A model generated the notes under the pieces. The model searched no databases and was not told the origin of the DNA. It saw nothing but the letters and a program-made list of their open reading frames with translations. This document shows, piece after piece, positions 1 to 9,487 of a stretch of DNA of 64,000 nucleotides. The number at the start of each line of letters is the position of its first letter. The stretch's first letter is position 1. The stretch is taken from assembly GCF_037072025.1 (NCBI RefSeq), contig NZ_JAXHDD010000024.1, forward strand, positions 1 to 64,000. Reading direction: 5' to 3'. The DNA comes from Pseudogracilibacillus sp037072025 (lineage in GTDB: Bacteria > Bacillota > Bacilli > Bacillales > Amphibacillaceae). A program made the position numbers and the translations under genes.

Positions 1-41
1 TGAATAATTCGGGTTTATAATAGAGGGTAGGAGTTGGGGTT

Positions 42-716
42 ATGATTGATAAATCACAAAAATTATATGTTGGTAATGGACATATTACGCTTTATACACA
101 AGAAGATAAAATTGTGAAAATGACTGATGAGATAATGAAGAAATATAAGGGTGATTTTAATAATAAAGATTTCATTAAAAAATCAATCGAACTCTTTCAT
201 TTGTTAACGTATTTATCTATCAATAAAAATATGGAGAATATAAAAAGGATTTCACCTAATGAACCAGGTGATTTTATAGTTTTCTTAAAAGATAAAAACA
301 TACTTGTAGAAGTTGTTACTGTATTTGGTGATGTAGAAGCCAAAAAAATGAATGATTTTATAAAAGAACTTCTAGGTATACCTATAAAAGATCCAAATTA
401 CTCAACTGAATTACCTGTTATGGATGCAAACAAACTTCATATTCAATTAAAAAAAATTTTATCTAATAAACAAGATAAATTATATTTTCGTGAATATGAA
501 AAAACAATGTTATTATTAGTGACATCTGAACACGATAGATGCGGTAGAATTCCGTGGTATTTAGTTGAAAATACAGAAGAAAATATAAACGAATTTATTA
601 ATAAAACGCAATCTTCTATAAAAACACTTAATTATTTTAGTTCGGGCATGGTTGGTAATCCATCAACTAATGATATTATAAATGAAATAGAGTTATATAA
701 TGATGTTTTTAATTAA
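42..716 (+). CDS. Hypothetical protein, possible degenerate PD-(D/E)XK-type fold
   Basis: I do not recognise this 224-residue soluble protein. It has no signal peptide or membrane segment. Residues about 70-95 hold a stretch with P-G-D-F followed, after a short beta-hairpin-like segment, by V-E-V-V. This resembles the spacing of the D and E in PD-(D/E)XK nuclease folds, but the usual lysine after the E is missing, so the match is weak and is inference only. The start is the first ATG after a GGAG-like site near position 31. It is followed by a second unknown gene at 894 on the same strand, and the DNA is distinctly AT-rich, as often seen in acquired genes. Coding status is well supported by length and codon use; function is open. 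Confidence 0.75.
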   Translation: MIDKSQKLYVGNGHITLYTQEDKIVKMTDEIMKKYKGDFNNKDFIKKSIELFHLLTYLSINKNMENIKRISPNEPGDFIVFLKDKNILVEVVTVFGDVEAKKMNDFIKELLGIPIKDPNYSTELPVMDANKLHIQLKKILSNKQDKLYFREYEKTMLLLVTSEHDRCGRIPWYLVENTEENINEFINKTQSSIKTLNYFSSGMVGNPSTNDIINEIELYNDVFN

Positions 717-893
717 GGGAATATTATGTAGCGAGGGATTTTGATACAAAAAGATGGAAAGCAAAAGAATATGAATCCAACTACATCTATTATATAAAAA
801 GAATAGTTATAAGATTAGCTTAGACAGGCTCTAAATAGATTCCATAAAGAAATATTACTTGAAATATAACTATAAGAAGAGGGGATTTTCTCG

Positions 894-2072
894 ATGGATG
901 AAAGATTGTATAAAACAATTCAGTCTATTTATTATTCAGAAAATACAATTGAAAAAGTTAAAATATTTAACGGTGCTTTTAATCATTTAGATAATATTAA
1001 GGTATTTTTGTTTGATGAAAAGCGTTCAAATATATCTGAAGAATTCAAAAATATGGAAGTTAATGGATATCAAATATTTGGACCAACTGATTATACAAAG
1101 ATGTGGGTGTTAGATAGTAAACATGCTAATGAACATGATCGTGTGCTGAAAATATCCAAAACCCTAAACTTCGATTTAAATATTTTGACATATTTAAATA
1201 AATATATAAATAATCTGAATCTAAACATTAATATACCTGAATTTGTTGAATACTTAGAGTGTATTAAAAAACATAAATTTAACTATAATATGTCGACTGC
1301 ATTAATGGAACGTTCATCGACCTCTTTAGATGAAGATGCTCAAAAAATTTGGGGAGAAATCATTGAATCCTTTCTTCAATTTGCAGACAATGATTTTAAT
1401 GTTAGTCAACCAGTTAAAATAAGATTACCTGAAAATGAATATAAAAGGGCACAAGAAATATTTGATAGTTTATTTAAATTGAAGCAACAAAGTATTATTC
1501 AATATCAGGCTCTTTGTTGCTTTTTACTTAAAGCTTTTTTAATAAAACAAGATAAGTCAATAAAAAACAAAACAGAATCATTATTACAATATTCTTTAGA
1601 CAATTTAAACGTATATTTAGAATTAGAAACGTATTTAATGAGTTTATATTTTGAATCTAATAAAGCTATAAAAAAGACTTTTGAAAAAATAGAGGGATAT
1701 TCTAAAAACACTGTGGAACGTATATTAAATACTGCGTGGGATATTGCCCATGTTAGATTTATGGAATCTGCTTTAGAAATTGATAATAAAAACAAAGATG
1801 AAATATACCTATCATATTTTAGCTCAAGAGATAATGCTTTTACTGAGTTAGAAAGGGTTAATCCAATAAAAATGTTTGTTGTTTATGATCATGGATCATT
1901 TTCTATCCGAGAAAAAGGTATTACAGATATTTGCACGAATGAAGTTTTATTGGACAAAATTCAAAAAGAGGCTCAAAAACGTAAAGAGAATATTTCTAGA
2001 GTGAATTTTGCAGAAGAAAAACAAAAACTAGAAACTCAAATCAATCGTAATCAAGATCAAAAGTTTCAGTAA
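894..2072 (+). CDS. Hypothetical protein, 392 aa
   Basis: This is an unrecognised soluble protein rich in Lys, Asn and Ile, preceded by a good AGAAGAGGGG ribosome binding site. It is mostly predicted alpha-helical by eye, with a charged, possibly coiled tail (residues about 355-392, many K/E/Q). A C-terminal block with A-W-D-I-A-H-V-R-F-M and then F-S-S-R-D-N-A-F-T-E-L has two aspartates placed somewhat like those of PIN-type nucleases; this is a guess. It lies 177 bp after the unknown gene at 42 on the same strand, and the two may be an acquired pair. No transposase or integrase flanks them inside the window. Confidence 0.75.
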   Translation: MDERLYKTIQSIYYSENTIEKVKIFNGAFNHLDNIKVFLFDEKRSNISEEFKNMEVNGYQIFGPTDYTKMWVLDSKHANEHDRVLKISKTLNFDLNILTYLNKYINNLNLNINIPEFVEYLECIKKHKFNYNMSTALMERSSTSLDEDAQKIWGEIIESFLQFADNDFNVSQPVKIRLPENEYKRAQEIFDSLFKLKQQSIIQYQALCCFLLKAFLIKQDKSIKNKTESLLQYSLDNLNVYLELETYLMSLYFESNKAIKKTFEKIEGYSKNTVERILNTAWDIAHVRFMESALEIDNKNKDEIYLSYFSSRDNAFTELERVNPIKMFVVYDHGSFSIREKGITDICTNEVLLDKIQKEAQKRKENISRVNFAEEKQKLETQINRNQDQKFQ

Positions 2073-2216
2073 TTAAATTTTAATATAAATATGATTTGTT
2101 TTATAGATAATACTTTTCAATGATGCAAAAAGATATAAATCAAAAGAAGTTGATTCAGTTTGAGTCCCTAACTATCCATTTTATATAAATGAAGATATTG
2201 ATAGGACGGGATTCAA

Positions 2217-2459
2217 ATGGATAGCTTATCCATAAATCAGAAGTCGATAAAACTCAAAACATTATTATTTAAACCAAAGCGAACCTTAAACGAGGTACCA
2301 AGTACAAGTGATGAACTAGAGGATGTTTATAGAAAACTTCAGTTCGATATGGAGGAGGAGCGTCAATCAATTCTTGACGACCCTGTAATAGCCCAAGAAA
2401 TGAAGGATCAGGGCATTTATAACATGTTTATTAAAGAAGAGGGGGATAAGCAGAAATGA
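2217..2459 (+). CDS. Small hypothetical protein upstream of TctA-like permease
   Basis: This 80-residue acidic, soluble protein has no recognisable domain. Its stop codon overlaps the start of the following permease gene by the ATGA arrangement at 2456-2459, which is strong evidence for translational coupling and a shared operon. The start ATG at 2217 sits behind a weak GGACGGG site. The position directly before a TctA-type permease suggests an accessory role in that transporter, or the remnant of a larger subunit; neither can be shown from the sequence. The usual solute-binding TctC and small membrane TctB partners are not visible nearby. Confidence 0.6.
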   Translation: MDSLSINQKSIKLKTLLFKPKRTLNEVPSTSDELEDVYRKLQFDMEEERQSILDDPVIAQEMKDQGIYNMFIKEEGDKQK

Positions 2460-3810
2460 GTGTACCAGTAATTGCGATTCTTCTGGCCGTATTGGCAGGA
2501 ATAATTTTTACTTTAATCGGGCTTGTTTCTGGTTCGGACGAGACCGCAATTCTCGTACCATCAACACTAATTGTAGTTTTACTAGGAGCACCGCCAGAAG
2601 CAGTTTTTGCATTTTTTATGTCCGCTATTTTGGCAAAACACTTAACACATGCGATTCCCACGGCTCTAATGGGAGTTCCAGGAGATACGACCGCTGCGCC
2701 AATGCTTGAACATGCTAACTTTATGCGAAGAATTGGGTTACCGCATATTGCACTTCGCAAAATGATTTCGGGAGGAATTATCGGTGCTTTTATTGCACTT
2801 CCAGTCGCACTATTATTTGCAGTTTTTCTGAGCCAATTTGGCGAATTCTTTCAAAAAATTCCGGTATCATTTTCACATTTGCCACTGTATTAATTGGCTA
2901 TTTTTCCAAAGGGCGCTGGGCAAGTATTCTATTAATTGTACCACTAGCATTAGTAATTCAAGGGCTTAATTTGGTCAGTTCAACAATTTTGGGAAACAGT
3001 CTGTCAATCAGTTTCTTTTTAGGCATTGCTATTGGACCAATGCTTTCTGATATATTATTAGCCACCTCCAGCAGTGCTCGTCCAATGATTGCTAGAACGA
3101 AGCCGAATGAATATAATCTTGCTCCAGAGCAGAAATCTTGGTCTGGTTATTTTCCCAATCCTTTTAAGGTATTGACGAAAAAACAGACTGCTGCAGTAGG
3201 AGGTACTTCGTTCATTTCTTCATTAACTTTTGCTCTTAGTCCAGTTGGGATGACCTCGTTAATGGGAGAAATCGTCGGTTCTCGGACAAAAGGACAGTAT
3301 AAAAAGGCGACTACAAGCTTGTCTACAATGAATGCTGTAACAGAATCCACTTATGTTGCAGAAACAATCATACCTTTAATTGCCTTTGGGATTCCGCTCA
3401 GTCCTGTAGCAATTGGTCCAGCGCAAGCTTTGTTTAATGCACCACCAGTCTTTACAACAGAGCCGGTTCATAATCTGCATACTATGCTGGAACCATTAGA
3501 CTTTTTAATCTATGGATTGATTGGACTAATCATTGCATCAGTAATTGCATATCCATTTTCAATGAATTATGCACGTAAAGCTACTGTATTCATCTTAAAA
3601 AGTATTAATCAAGAAGCGATTATTGGAATGTTTATTGGAATCGTCAGCTTGCTTGCATTTTATGAAGGTGGAATTGTTGGAGTAGTTGTTACTTTTGCCA
3701 TGGCGATGGTGGGAGGATTGCTGAACCGTTTCCTCGGCGTCGGAGTAGGAGTACAATTTATGATTTTCTATGGGTCTGGATGGCTGATCACGACGTTGTT
3801 GGGATTGTAA
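2456..3810 (+). pseudogene. TctA-family tripartite transporter permease, frameshifted
   Basis: The two halves, 2456 to about 2871 and about 2871 to 3810, together form one large membrane permease of the TctA (tripartite tricarboxylate transporter) family. The first half has the family's G-S-D-E-T-A-I-L-V-P and G-V-P-G-D-T loops; the second continues with the repeated half, including T-E-S-T-Y-V-A-E. The frame breaks where CCGGTATC replaces an expected CCGGGTATC, so one missing G near 2871 accounts for the interruption. Restored length would be about 451 residues, somewhat short for the family (about 500). It is either a real inactivating deletion or a base-call error. No TctB or TctC partner lies beside it. 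Confidence 0.8.
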
Positions 3811-4223
3811 TATAAAGTAAGTTTTCCATCCTTGGTTGTTTCATCAGGAAACTTAAGAGAACAATGATTAGTAAAGAATCTTATACATCATGAAACTTAC
3901 CAAAAGAGTTTACAGTAAGAAATTAACGTTACTATTTGTATGAAATCAAGGCTTATGTTTTTGTATTAAAATATTAAAACAAATGTACTGTATAGCTTAA
4001 AGAAATTAAGTCCGTGAAAAATTTTTATTACATTTTCACTTCTTTTAAACAGATAATTCATTTCATTAACGATACACTTTACAGTCGGCTGGTTAAGCAT
4101 TTGTTTAGAACGCTGAAAAATGATTACCCCTAAACCTAATAATTATCACCAGCCTAGAGCATTTTACATATACTAAAATAACTATCTTTCAAGCTTTTCG
4201 TTAAATTATTGGAGGTAAGATGC
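3811..4223. other. Intergenic region without a gene
   Basis: This AT-rich stretch has no credible reading frame on either strand. It contains weak dyads: GTAAGTTT near 3817 with AAACTTAC near 3893, GTGAAAA/TTTTCAC around 4013-4040, and GGCTGGT near 4087 with ACCAGCC near 4148. None has a convincing T-run, so I do not call a terminator. Confidence 0.5.
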
Positions 4224-4709
4224 ATGATAAATTTATTATCATTTTATGGCACTATCACCATGATTAGTGATATAGGGCAAAACACTGAATCAGATGGTTG
4301 TTATAAATTAATTTCTGTTGTAGACAGTTCAGGAGCACAAGTTAATTTTGTAGTATCACCAACTACTTATTTTGTAGATCATGTAATGGTCCGAATCGGA
4401 GATGAAATCACTGGATATTATGACGGAAATGCTCCAGCTCCGCTTATTTTCCCACCACAGTACCAGGCACTTATTATGGTAAAAGAAAGTATGGATCAAA
4501 ATGTGAAAGTAGATTTTTTTAACAATATGCTGGTGAGTAGTGACGGGCTAGTAGAAATAAATCTATCTGCTACGACTCAAATAGTATTACAGAATGGGCA
4601 AGCCTTTTCAGGCAATCTCGCTAATCGACTTCTAATTGTTATATATGGTGCTAGTACAAAAAGCATCCATGCCCAGACTATCCCATATAAAATAATAGTT
4701 TTATGTTAG
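4224..4709 (+). CDS. Conserved Bacillaceae hypothetical protein
   Basis: The protein is about 161 residues and is mostly predicted beta-strand. From memory it looks like a conserved Bacillus hypothetical with the pattern F-Y-G-T-I-T-M-I-S-D, N-F-V-V-S-P-T-T-Y-F-V-D and S-T-K-S-I-x-A-Q near the C-terminus. No enzymatic motif is visible and the function is unknown to me. A TTG-initiated version beginning at 4209 is possible, but GGAGG at 4211-4215 is placed ideally (8 bases) for ATG at 4224, so I use that start. It is monocistronic, with no same-strand neighbour close by. Confidence 0.8.
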   Translation: MINLLSFYGTITMISDIGQNTESDGCYKLISVVDSSGAQVNFVVSPTTYFVDHVMVRIGDEITGYYDGNAPAPLIFPPQYQALIMVKESMDQNVKVDFFNNMLVSSDGLVEINLSATTQIVLQNGQAFSGNLANRLLIVIYGASTKSIHAQTIPYKIIVLC

Positions 4710-4832
4710 CTGTATTATGAAAGGACAGACAGATGATATAATTCATTCATACTTACATCATAATTAGTTAACATTCTTTTTTTTGGAAAGTTTAAAACTT
4801 CATTGGTTTAGTTTTTCACCACAAACTGGAGA

Positions 4833-5723
4833 TCAATTTTTTCTAAGTTCCTTTTGGTTACTAGAATTTTTCGAAGTGAATATTAATATTCCAATACCAA
4901 GGATCAAAAAGGAGATTCCAAACCAAGAAGTTATAGTTAGGTTTTCTCCTAACAGGAAGACCCCTAATAATGCTGCGGTTAATGGCTCTGCCAACGCAAG
5001 TGTAACAGCAGTTGATGAAGAAACGTGGGCAAGCCCTTTGGCAAATAGAAAATATGCTACCCCAGTCGCCATTATCCCAAGCTGAAGGCTAACTCCTATG
5101 CCTTGCAAACTCATGATCCAAGACATATCAAAAATAAATAAAAATGGGGCTAAACAGATTGCACTAAGTGTGAAAACTACCGCAATCACTGATAAAGACG
5201 AGTATTTTTGAACCATATCTCTACTTACAAGCGTATAACCTGCAAATGATAAACCAGCACCCAAAGCTAACAATATTCCAACAGGATTTACAAAGACGGA
5301 CTCTTTATTCATAAACAACATGAGACAGCCGAAAATGGATAGGAAAGTGGAATACCACCAAACTTTTGCAGGACGAGTTTTTAAGTACATCCATTCTAAA
5401 AGACCAGATAAAATAGGAGCACTCCCGATTGCTACGACAGTCCCGATAGCCACCCCTGTGATGGAAACGGCAGAAAAAAATAACGGTTGATACAATGCCA
5501 TACATAAAGAAGCCAATATGGTCGTCTTGATTGGCCAATCTTTAAAATTCAGTTGTCCTCTTATTAGAACAATTAATAATAAAAAGACACCTCCTACAGC
5601 TAAGCGTGTCGCTCCAATGGCAATTGGATGAGCTGTGTTTGGCGCAAGTGCTTGAGTCGTACCTGTGGTTCCCCAAAGCATTGCCGCTAGTAATATGAAA
5701 AAAGGAGATAATTTTCCTTTCAT
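4833..5723 (-). CDS. EamA/DMT-family transporter
   Basis: This integral membrane protein of about 296 residues has ten hydrophobic segments arranged as two repeated EamA domains (roughly residues 5-135 and 145-285), typical of the drug/metabolite transporter superfamily. Members export metabolites, amino acids or drugs, and the substrate is not predictable here. Segments such as L-W-G-T-T-G-T near the N-terminus and L-A-E-P-L-T-A in the second half are family hallmarks. A GTG lies at 5732, but GAGGT at 5731-5735 better serves ATG at 5723. It is 92 bp downstream of the AraC-type gene on the same strand, which is a likely regulator. A broken relative of this gene lies at 25690-25797. Confidence 0.88.
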   Translation of the reverse strand: MKGKLSPFFILLAAMLWGTTGTTQALAPNTAHPIAIGATRLAVGGVFLLLIVLIRGQLNFKDWPIKTTILASLCMALYQPLFFSAVSITGVAIGTVVAIGSAPILSGLLEWMYLKTRPAKVWWYSTFLSIFGCLMLFMNKESVFVNPVGILLALGAGLSFAGYTLVSRDMVQKYSSLSVIAVVFTLSAICLAPFLFIFDMSWIMSLQGIGVSLQLGIMATGVAYFLFAKGLAHVSSSTAVTLALAEPLTAALLGVFLLGENLTITSWFGISFLILGIGILIFTSKNSSNQKELRKN

Positions 5724-5815
5724 TTCATTCACCTCAATAAAAAAGATAAAAAGAACTGCTTAAACTTATCATAGAAAATTTATTAATAATTTTCTTTACT
5801 ATGTTAAATGTCTTT

Positions 5816-6517
5816 TTATCCTTTATTAAGAAGTCTATATTGCTTTGGCGGAATTCCTTCAGAATTTACAAACCATCTTGTAAAAGACGAAGAATTCTCA
5901 AAACCTATTTCTTCACTTATCCTTGTCATAGACCATGCTGTTGAAAGTAATAAATACTTAGCTTCTCTTAAACGTAATTCAGATATATAAACCTTTGGGC
6001 TTTTCCCAGTTTTCTGTTTAAACCATGTCGAATAATATACTGGGTGATAATGTTCGATTTTTGCTAAGGTTTCTAATCTGATGGGTTCCTTATAATGATT
6101 GTGAATATACTCAATAGAAGGAGGTCTTGAGATTTGCAGTTTGTTCGTCACATATCTAGTCAAATCTATTAAAGAGGAGGACTTTTCCTGACTCCTCGCT
6201 TCTTCCAAAAGCAAATAACGAATAGAAGCCCACTGTTTATCTATTTGTATATACATGCTGCTTGTATCTTCCGGCAAATATGTTAACGGAATATCTAATA
6301 TTAAAAATTCATTCCTATCTTTAGATCGATAGTTATGATTCAAATTTGGAGGAAGGTAAAAACAGTAATCAGCAGTAAGATTTAACTCTTGCCATTTTGT
6401 CTGTATATCTAAAGAACCCTGTAACGGAAAAAGAAATTGTCCAAAATCATGTTGATGAGAGTTAAATTCTCTAGAATAAGACCTTTTCTCACAAGTTACT
6501 TGATAAATACTTTCGAT
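5816..6517 (-). CDS. AraC-family transcriptional regulator with apparent ATC start
   Basis: The C-terminal half carries the two helix-turn-helix units of AraC/XylS regulators, with the pattern R-I-S-E-E-I-G-F-E-N-S-S-S-F-T-R-W-F. The same frame continues upstream of the first canonical start (TTG at 6343) and encodes a clear cupin-like ligand domain beginning E-S-I-Y-Q-V-T and containing H-Q-H-D-F-G-Q-F. There is no ATG, GTG or TTG between that domain and an in-frame stop just upstream. A strong GGGGGAG site lies five bases before ATC at 6517-6515, so I propose ATC initiation (about 233 residues); a base error or lost start codon is the alternative. It probably controls the EamA gene next to it. 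Confidence 0.7.
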   Translation of the reverse strand: MESIYQVTCEKRSYSREFNSHQHDFGQFLFPLQGSLDIQTKWQELNLTADYCFYLPPNLNHNYRSKDRNEFLILDIPLTYLPEDTSSMYIQIDKQWASIRYLLLEEARSQEKSSSLIDLTRYVTNKLQISRPPSIEYIHNHYKEPIRLETLAKIEHYHPVYYSTWFKQKTGKSPKVYISELRLREAKYLLLSTAWSMTRISEEIGFENSSSFTRWFVNSEGIPPKQYRLLNKG

Positions 6518-6593
6518 GGTAACTCCCCCTTAATGTATATTATAAACCTACCAATGAGTTATTGTTTCGGATGATTGCTTACTATCAAAATGT

Positions 6594-7685
6594 TTAATCA
6601 ACTAGTATAGGTAAGATTATTATAAATTTTGTACCTTGCTGTAGCATACTTTCTACAGTAATTGTGCCATCATGCGCTTCAATCAAACTTTTCACAATCG
6701 CCATCCCTAAGCCAGTTCCTTCCGATTGTTGTTCGGTCGTCGTTCCTCGATAATACCGATTAAATAGATTTTGGAGTGTTTCCTCAGCCATCCCTATCCC
6801 GTTATCTTGGATACATATGTTTACCGTATCTTGTTGTTTTTTAATCGTTGTTGTAATCGTAATGGCTGCTTCATTATGGATGACTGCATTCATATATATA
6901 TTTTGGAGTGCTCTTTTTAATAAATGTGGATCAAATTTCATGGTTAAATCATGGGTTTCCATTTGCAGTTCAAATTGATGCTTTTGTCCGCGCAAATCAT
7001 TGCTAACATTGGCTAAAACTTGTTGGACAAATGATACAATATTTTGGGTTGTTTTACAAATAGGTATAGACTGTGAGCCATCAAAGCGCATTGCTAAATT
7101 CAAATCTTGTACAAGTTGCTCCATATGCGAACTTTTATCGTCAATTTCTTGAATGAAATTTTGCTGTTCTTCTTTTGACCAATCATAATCGGCATTTAAT
7201 AATAATGTAGTGTAGCCTTTAATATACGTTAACGGTGTTTTCAAATCATGTGAAATTCCCGCAATCCAATCTCGTTTTGCTTTCTCTAGTTGAGCGCGCT
7301 CGCCTTTGGATTTTTGAAATTGTGCTCGCATATCATCAAGTTGGTTGATAACTTCTTGATATAAGCGAAAGCGCAGTTTAAACTTTCCTTTGCGATTATA
7401 CATTTTATTACGCTCTATAAGTGGTGAAAAATCTTCATTCCCTAGTTGAGTTATCCATTTCATCATGAGTAATAAAGGACTGCCAAAGTACCAGCCACAC
7501 CATATGATCCATAGAATTGTAACAAGGCCGATGACAACTATTACAAACCATTCATAACGTTCGCTACCAAACCCCAGTTTTGGCAAAATCCCTTCCATCG
7601 TAAGAGGTACAGTTAATGCTAAAAGCAATAGCCAAAAGGCAAATCCCAATAATAAATGTTGAATAAAGCGTCGTTGTATTTTCAT
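6594..7685 (-). CDS. Sensor histidine kinase (two-component)
   Basis: The kinase is membrane-bound and 363 residues long. Two hydrophobic segments lie at residues about 10-32 and 45-68 with only a short extracellular loop, the compact layout of intramembrane-sensing or envelope-stress kinases. The phospho-acceptor is His146 in S-H-D-L-K-T-P. The N-box is around 261-270, G1 box D-N-G-I-G-M at 293-298 and G2 box G-T-G-L-G-M at 322-327, so it should be active. Its start overlaps the response regulator's stop by one base at 7685, so they are co-translated. Divergent ABC transporter genes start at 8558 and are the likely target and functional partner. Confidence 0.93.
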   Translation of the reverse strand: MKIQRRFIQHLLLGFAFWLLLLALTVPLTMEGILPKLGFGSERYEWFVIVVIGLVTILWIIWCGWYFGSPLLLMMKWITQLGNEDFSPLIERNKMYNRKGKFKLRFRLYQEVINQLDDMRAQFQKSKGERAQLEKAKRDWIAGISHDLKTPLTYIKGYTTLLLNADYDWSKEEQQNFIQEIDDKSSHMEQLVQDLNLAMRFDGSQSIPICKTTQNIVSFVQQVLANVSNDLRGQKHQFELQMETHDLTMKFDPHLLKRALQNIYMNAVIHNEAAITITTTIKKQQDTVNICIQDNGIGMAEETLQNLFNRYYRGTTTEQQSEGTGLGMAIVKSLIEAHDGTITVESMLQQGTKFIIILPILVD

Positions 7686-8404
7686 TACGCATCACCTTCT
7701 GGTGGAATGAATTTATAACCAATCCCTCGCAAATTCACAATAATACTTGGCTTTCTCGTATTATCGCCTAACTTTTTACGCAATTTTGCAATATGAATGG
7801 TGACGGTTTTTTCTTCCCCAAAGACATCTTCTCCCCAAACACGTTCATAAAGTTGGGAAGTCGTAAAGACACGGTTTGGATTTTCGCAAAAGAAATGCAG
7901 TAATTCTAATTCTTTTGCTGTGGTTGGAACTACTTCCCCGTGCACAGTTAATAAAGCTTCATCTGGTGCAAATGTGAACGTGTTATATATATAATTTTTT
8001 CTTTCAGATGGACTTGTCTTTCTTTCATACTCACGCTGGCGCCTTAAAATCGCACGTATTCTTGCTACAATTTCAAGCGGATTAAAAGGCTTTGTAATGT
8101 AATCGTCGCCACCTACACTAAGTCCTGTTAATTTATCAAAATCACTAGAACGTGCACTAATGAATAAAATGGGTGCCGTTGTTTGCTGTCGAATAGCGGA
8201 ACATAACGCAAAGCCATCACCATCTGGCAACATGACATCCAATAAAATAATATCGAAATCCTGCTCTTCTAAAACCTGCAATGCATCTGCTTTAGTTGTT
8301 GCAGTTGTAATATGTGTAAAATGCTCTTTTTGCAAGGTGATCGTAAGCATTTTTAAAATACCAACTTCATCATCCACAATTAAAATACTTGCTTGATCTA
8401 TCAT
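7685..8404 (-). CDS. OmpR-family response regulator
   Basis: The 239-residue protein has a receiver domain (residues 1-120), with acidic pair Asp11/Asp12, phosphorylation site Asp56 in L-L-D-V-M-L-P and Lys105. A winged-helix DNA-binding domain (about 140-235) ends with R-G-I-G-Y-K-F. It pairs with the overlapping kinase gene and probably controls the divergent ABC transporter operon at 8558. The 153-bp intergenic region between them must hold the control site. The arrangement resembles bacitracin/lantibiotic-type self-protection modules, but the specific signal is unknown. Confidence 0.93.
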   Translation of the reverse strand: MIDQASILIVDDEVGILKMLTITLQKEHFTHITTATTKADALQVLEEQDFDIILLDVMLPDGDGFALCSAIRQQTTAPILFISARSSDFDKLTGLSVGGDDYITKPFNPLEIVARIRAILRRQREYERKTSPSERKNYIYNTFTFAPDEALLTVHGEVVPTTAKELELLHFFCENPNRVFTTSQLYERVWGEDVFGEEKTVTIHIAKLRKKLGDNTRKPSIIVNLRGIGYKFIPPEGDA

Positions 8405-8557
8405 CTAATTCCCTCTTTTTTTTAGTTCTATTTTAACAAGTTTTTTCTACTATACCTATCCCTCAAGTAAATATTACGTACATTTTCCTGTCTGTTTACT
8501 TTATTTTTACTTTCGTTTTTTATACTGTACTTAGCAATTTTAACAGGAGGCTTATAG

Positions 8558-9487
8558 ATGAATTATATAATTCAAACACATCAATTAACCAAACATTATG
8601 CCGGTAAACCGGTTATTAATCAAGTAAGTATGAATATTAAAGAAGGAGAAATTTATGGTTTTCTCGGTCCAAACGGTGCTGGAAAAACGACGTTGATGAA
8701 AATGTTATTGAATTTGGTAAAACCGACATCAGGAGACATTTTTATTTTAAATCAACCCATTATGGCACATTCATATACCTATTTAAAAAATATTGGTAGC
8801 CTCATTGAATATCCGATTTTTTATGAGGAACTAACTGCACAAGAAAACTTGAAAATGCACTGTGCTTATATGGGGTATAAAGATCAAACCCACATAAAGA
8901 AAGTGTTAGACATTGTAGGGTTACAACAAATTGAAAGAAAGAAAGTAAAGGAATTTTCCCTCGGTATGCGCCAACGTCTGGCGATTGGGCGTGCCATTGT
9001 TGCTAAACCCAAAATTTTAATTTTAGATGAGCCTATTAACGGACTGGATCCCATCGGCATTAAAGAAGTAAGAGAGTTGCTCGTCATGCTAAAACAGCAA
9101 TATAAAATGACGATTTTAATTTCAAGCCATATCGTTTCAGAAATAGAATCCATTGCCGATACGATTGGCGTATTAAACGACGGGGAATTAATAGAGGAAA
9201 TTCCAATGCAATCCTTACGTGATAAAAGGCAATCGATGATCGCAATGGTTGTTAGTGATACAAAAAAAGCGAAACAAATAGTAGAGGAAAAATTCCATGC
9301 GAACGTGCAAATTATGAATGTTCGAACGTTGAATATTCAACAAGTAAATGTTAAACCATCAACAATAACAAAGCACTTAATCATGCATGGTGTAGATGTA
9401 GATAAAGTCGAAACGTTGCATCAATCGTTGGAAGACTATTTTGTCAAAAAAATTAATTGGAGGAATCAAAATGATTCATTTAATTAA
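8558..9487 (+). CDS. ABC transporter ATP-binding protein (BcrA-like)
   Basis: The 309-residue ATPase has Walker A G-P-N-G-A-G-K-T at 37-44, a signature motif F-S-L-G-M-R-Q-R, Walker B with L-I-L-D-E-P-I-N-G-L-D-P, and the H-loop S-S-H-I-V-S-E. The C-terminal 80 residues form the extension found in BcrA/NatA-type exporters of peptides or antibiotics. AGGAGG precedes the ATG. It overlaps the downstream permease by 17 bp, and together they would form a two-component exporter. The divergent kinase/regulator pair suggests induction by an envelope-active compound. Confidence 0.92.
   Translation: MNYIIQTHQLTKHYAGKPVINQVSMNIKEGEIYGFLGPNGAGKTTLMKMLLNLVKPTSGDIFILNQPIMAHSYTYLKNIGSLIEYPIFYEELTAQENLKMHCAYMGYKDQTHIKKVLDIVGLQQIERKKVKEFSLGMRQRLAIGRAIVAKPKILILDEPINGLDPIGIKEVRELLVMLKQQYKMTILISSHIVSEIESIADTIGVLNDGELIEEIPMQSLRDKRQSMIAMVVSDTKKAKQIVEEKFHANVQIMNVRTLNIQQVNVKPSTITKHLIMHGVDVDKVETLHQSLEDYFVKKINWRNQNDSFN

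Noticed and set aside
4783..5085. 100-codon plus-strand frame inside the EamA gene
   Set aside because: It is the antisense of a clear membrane transporter with good codon use on the minus strand.
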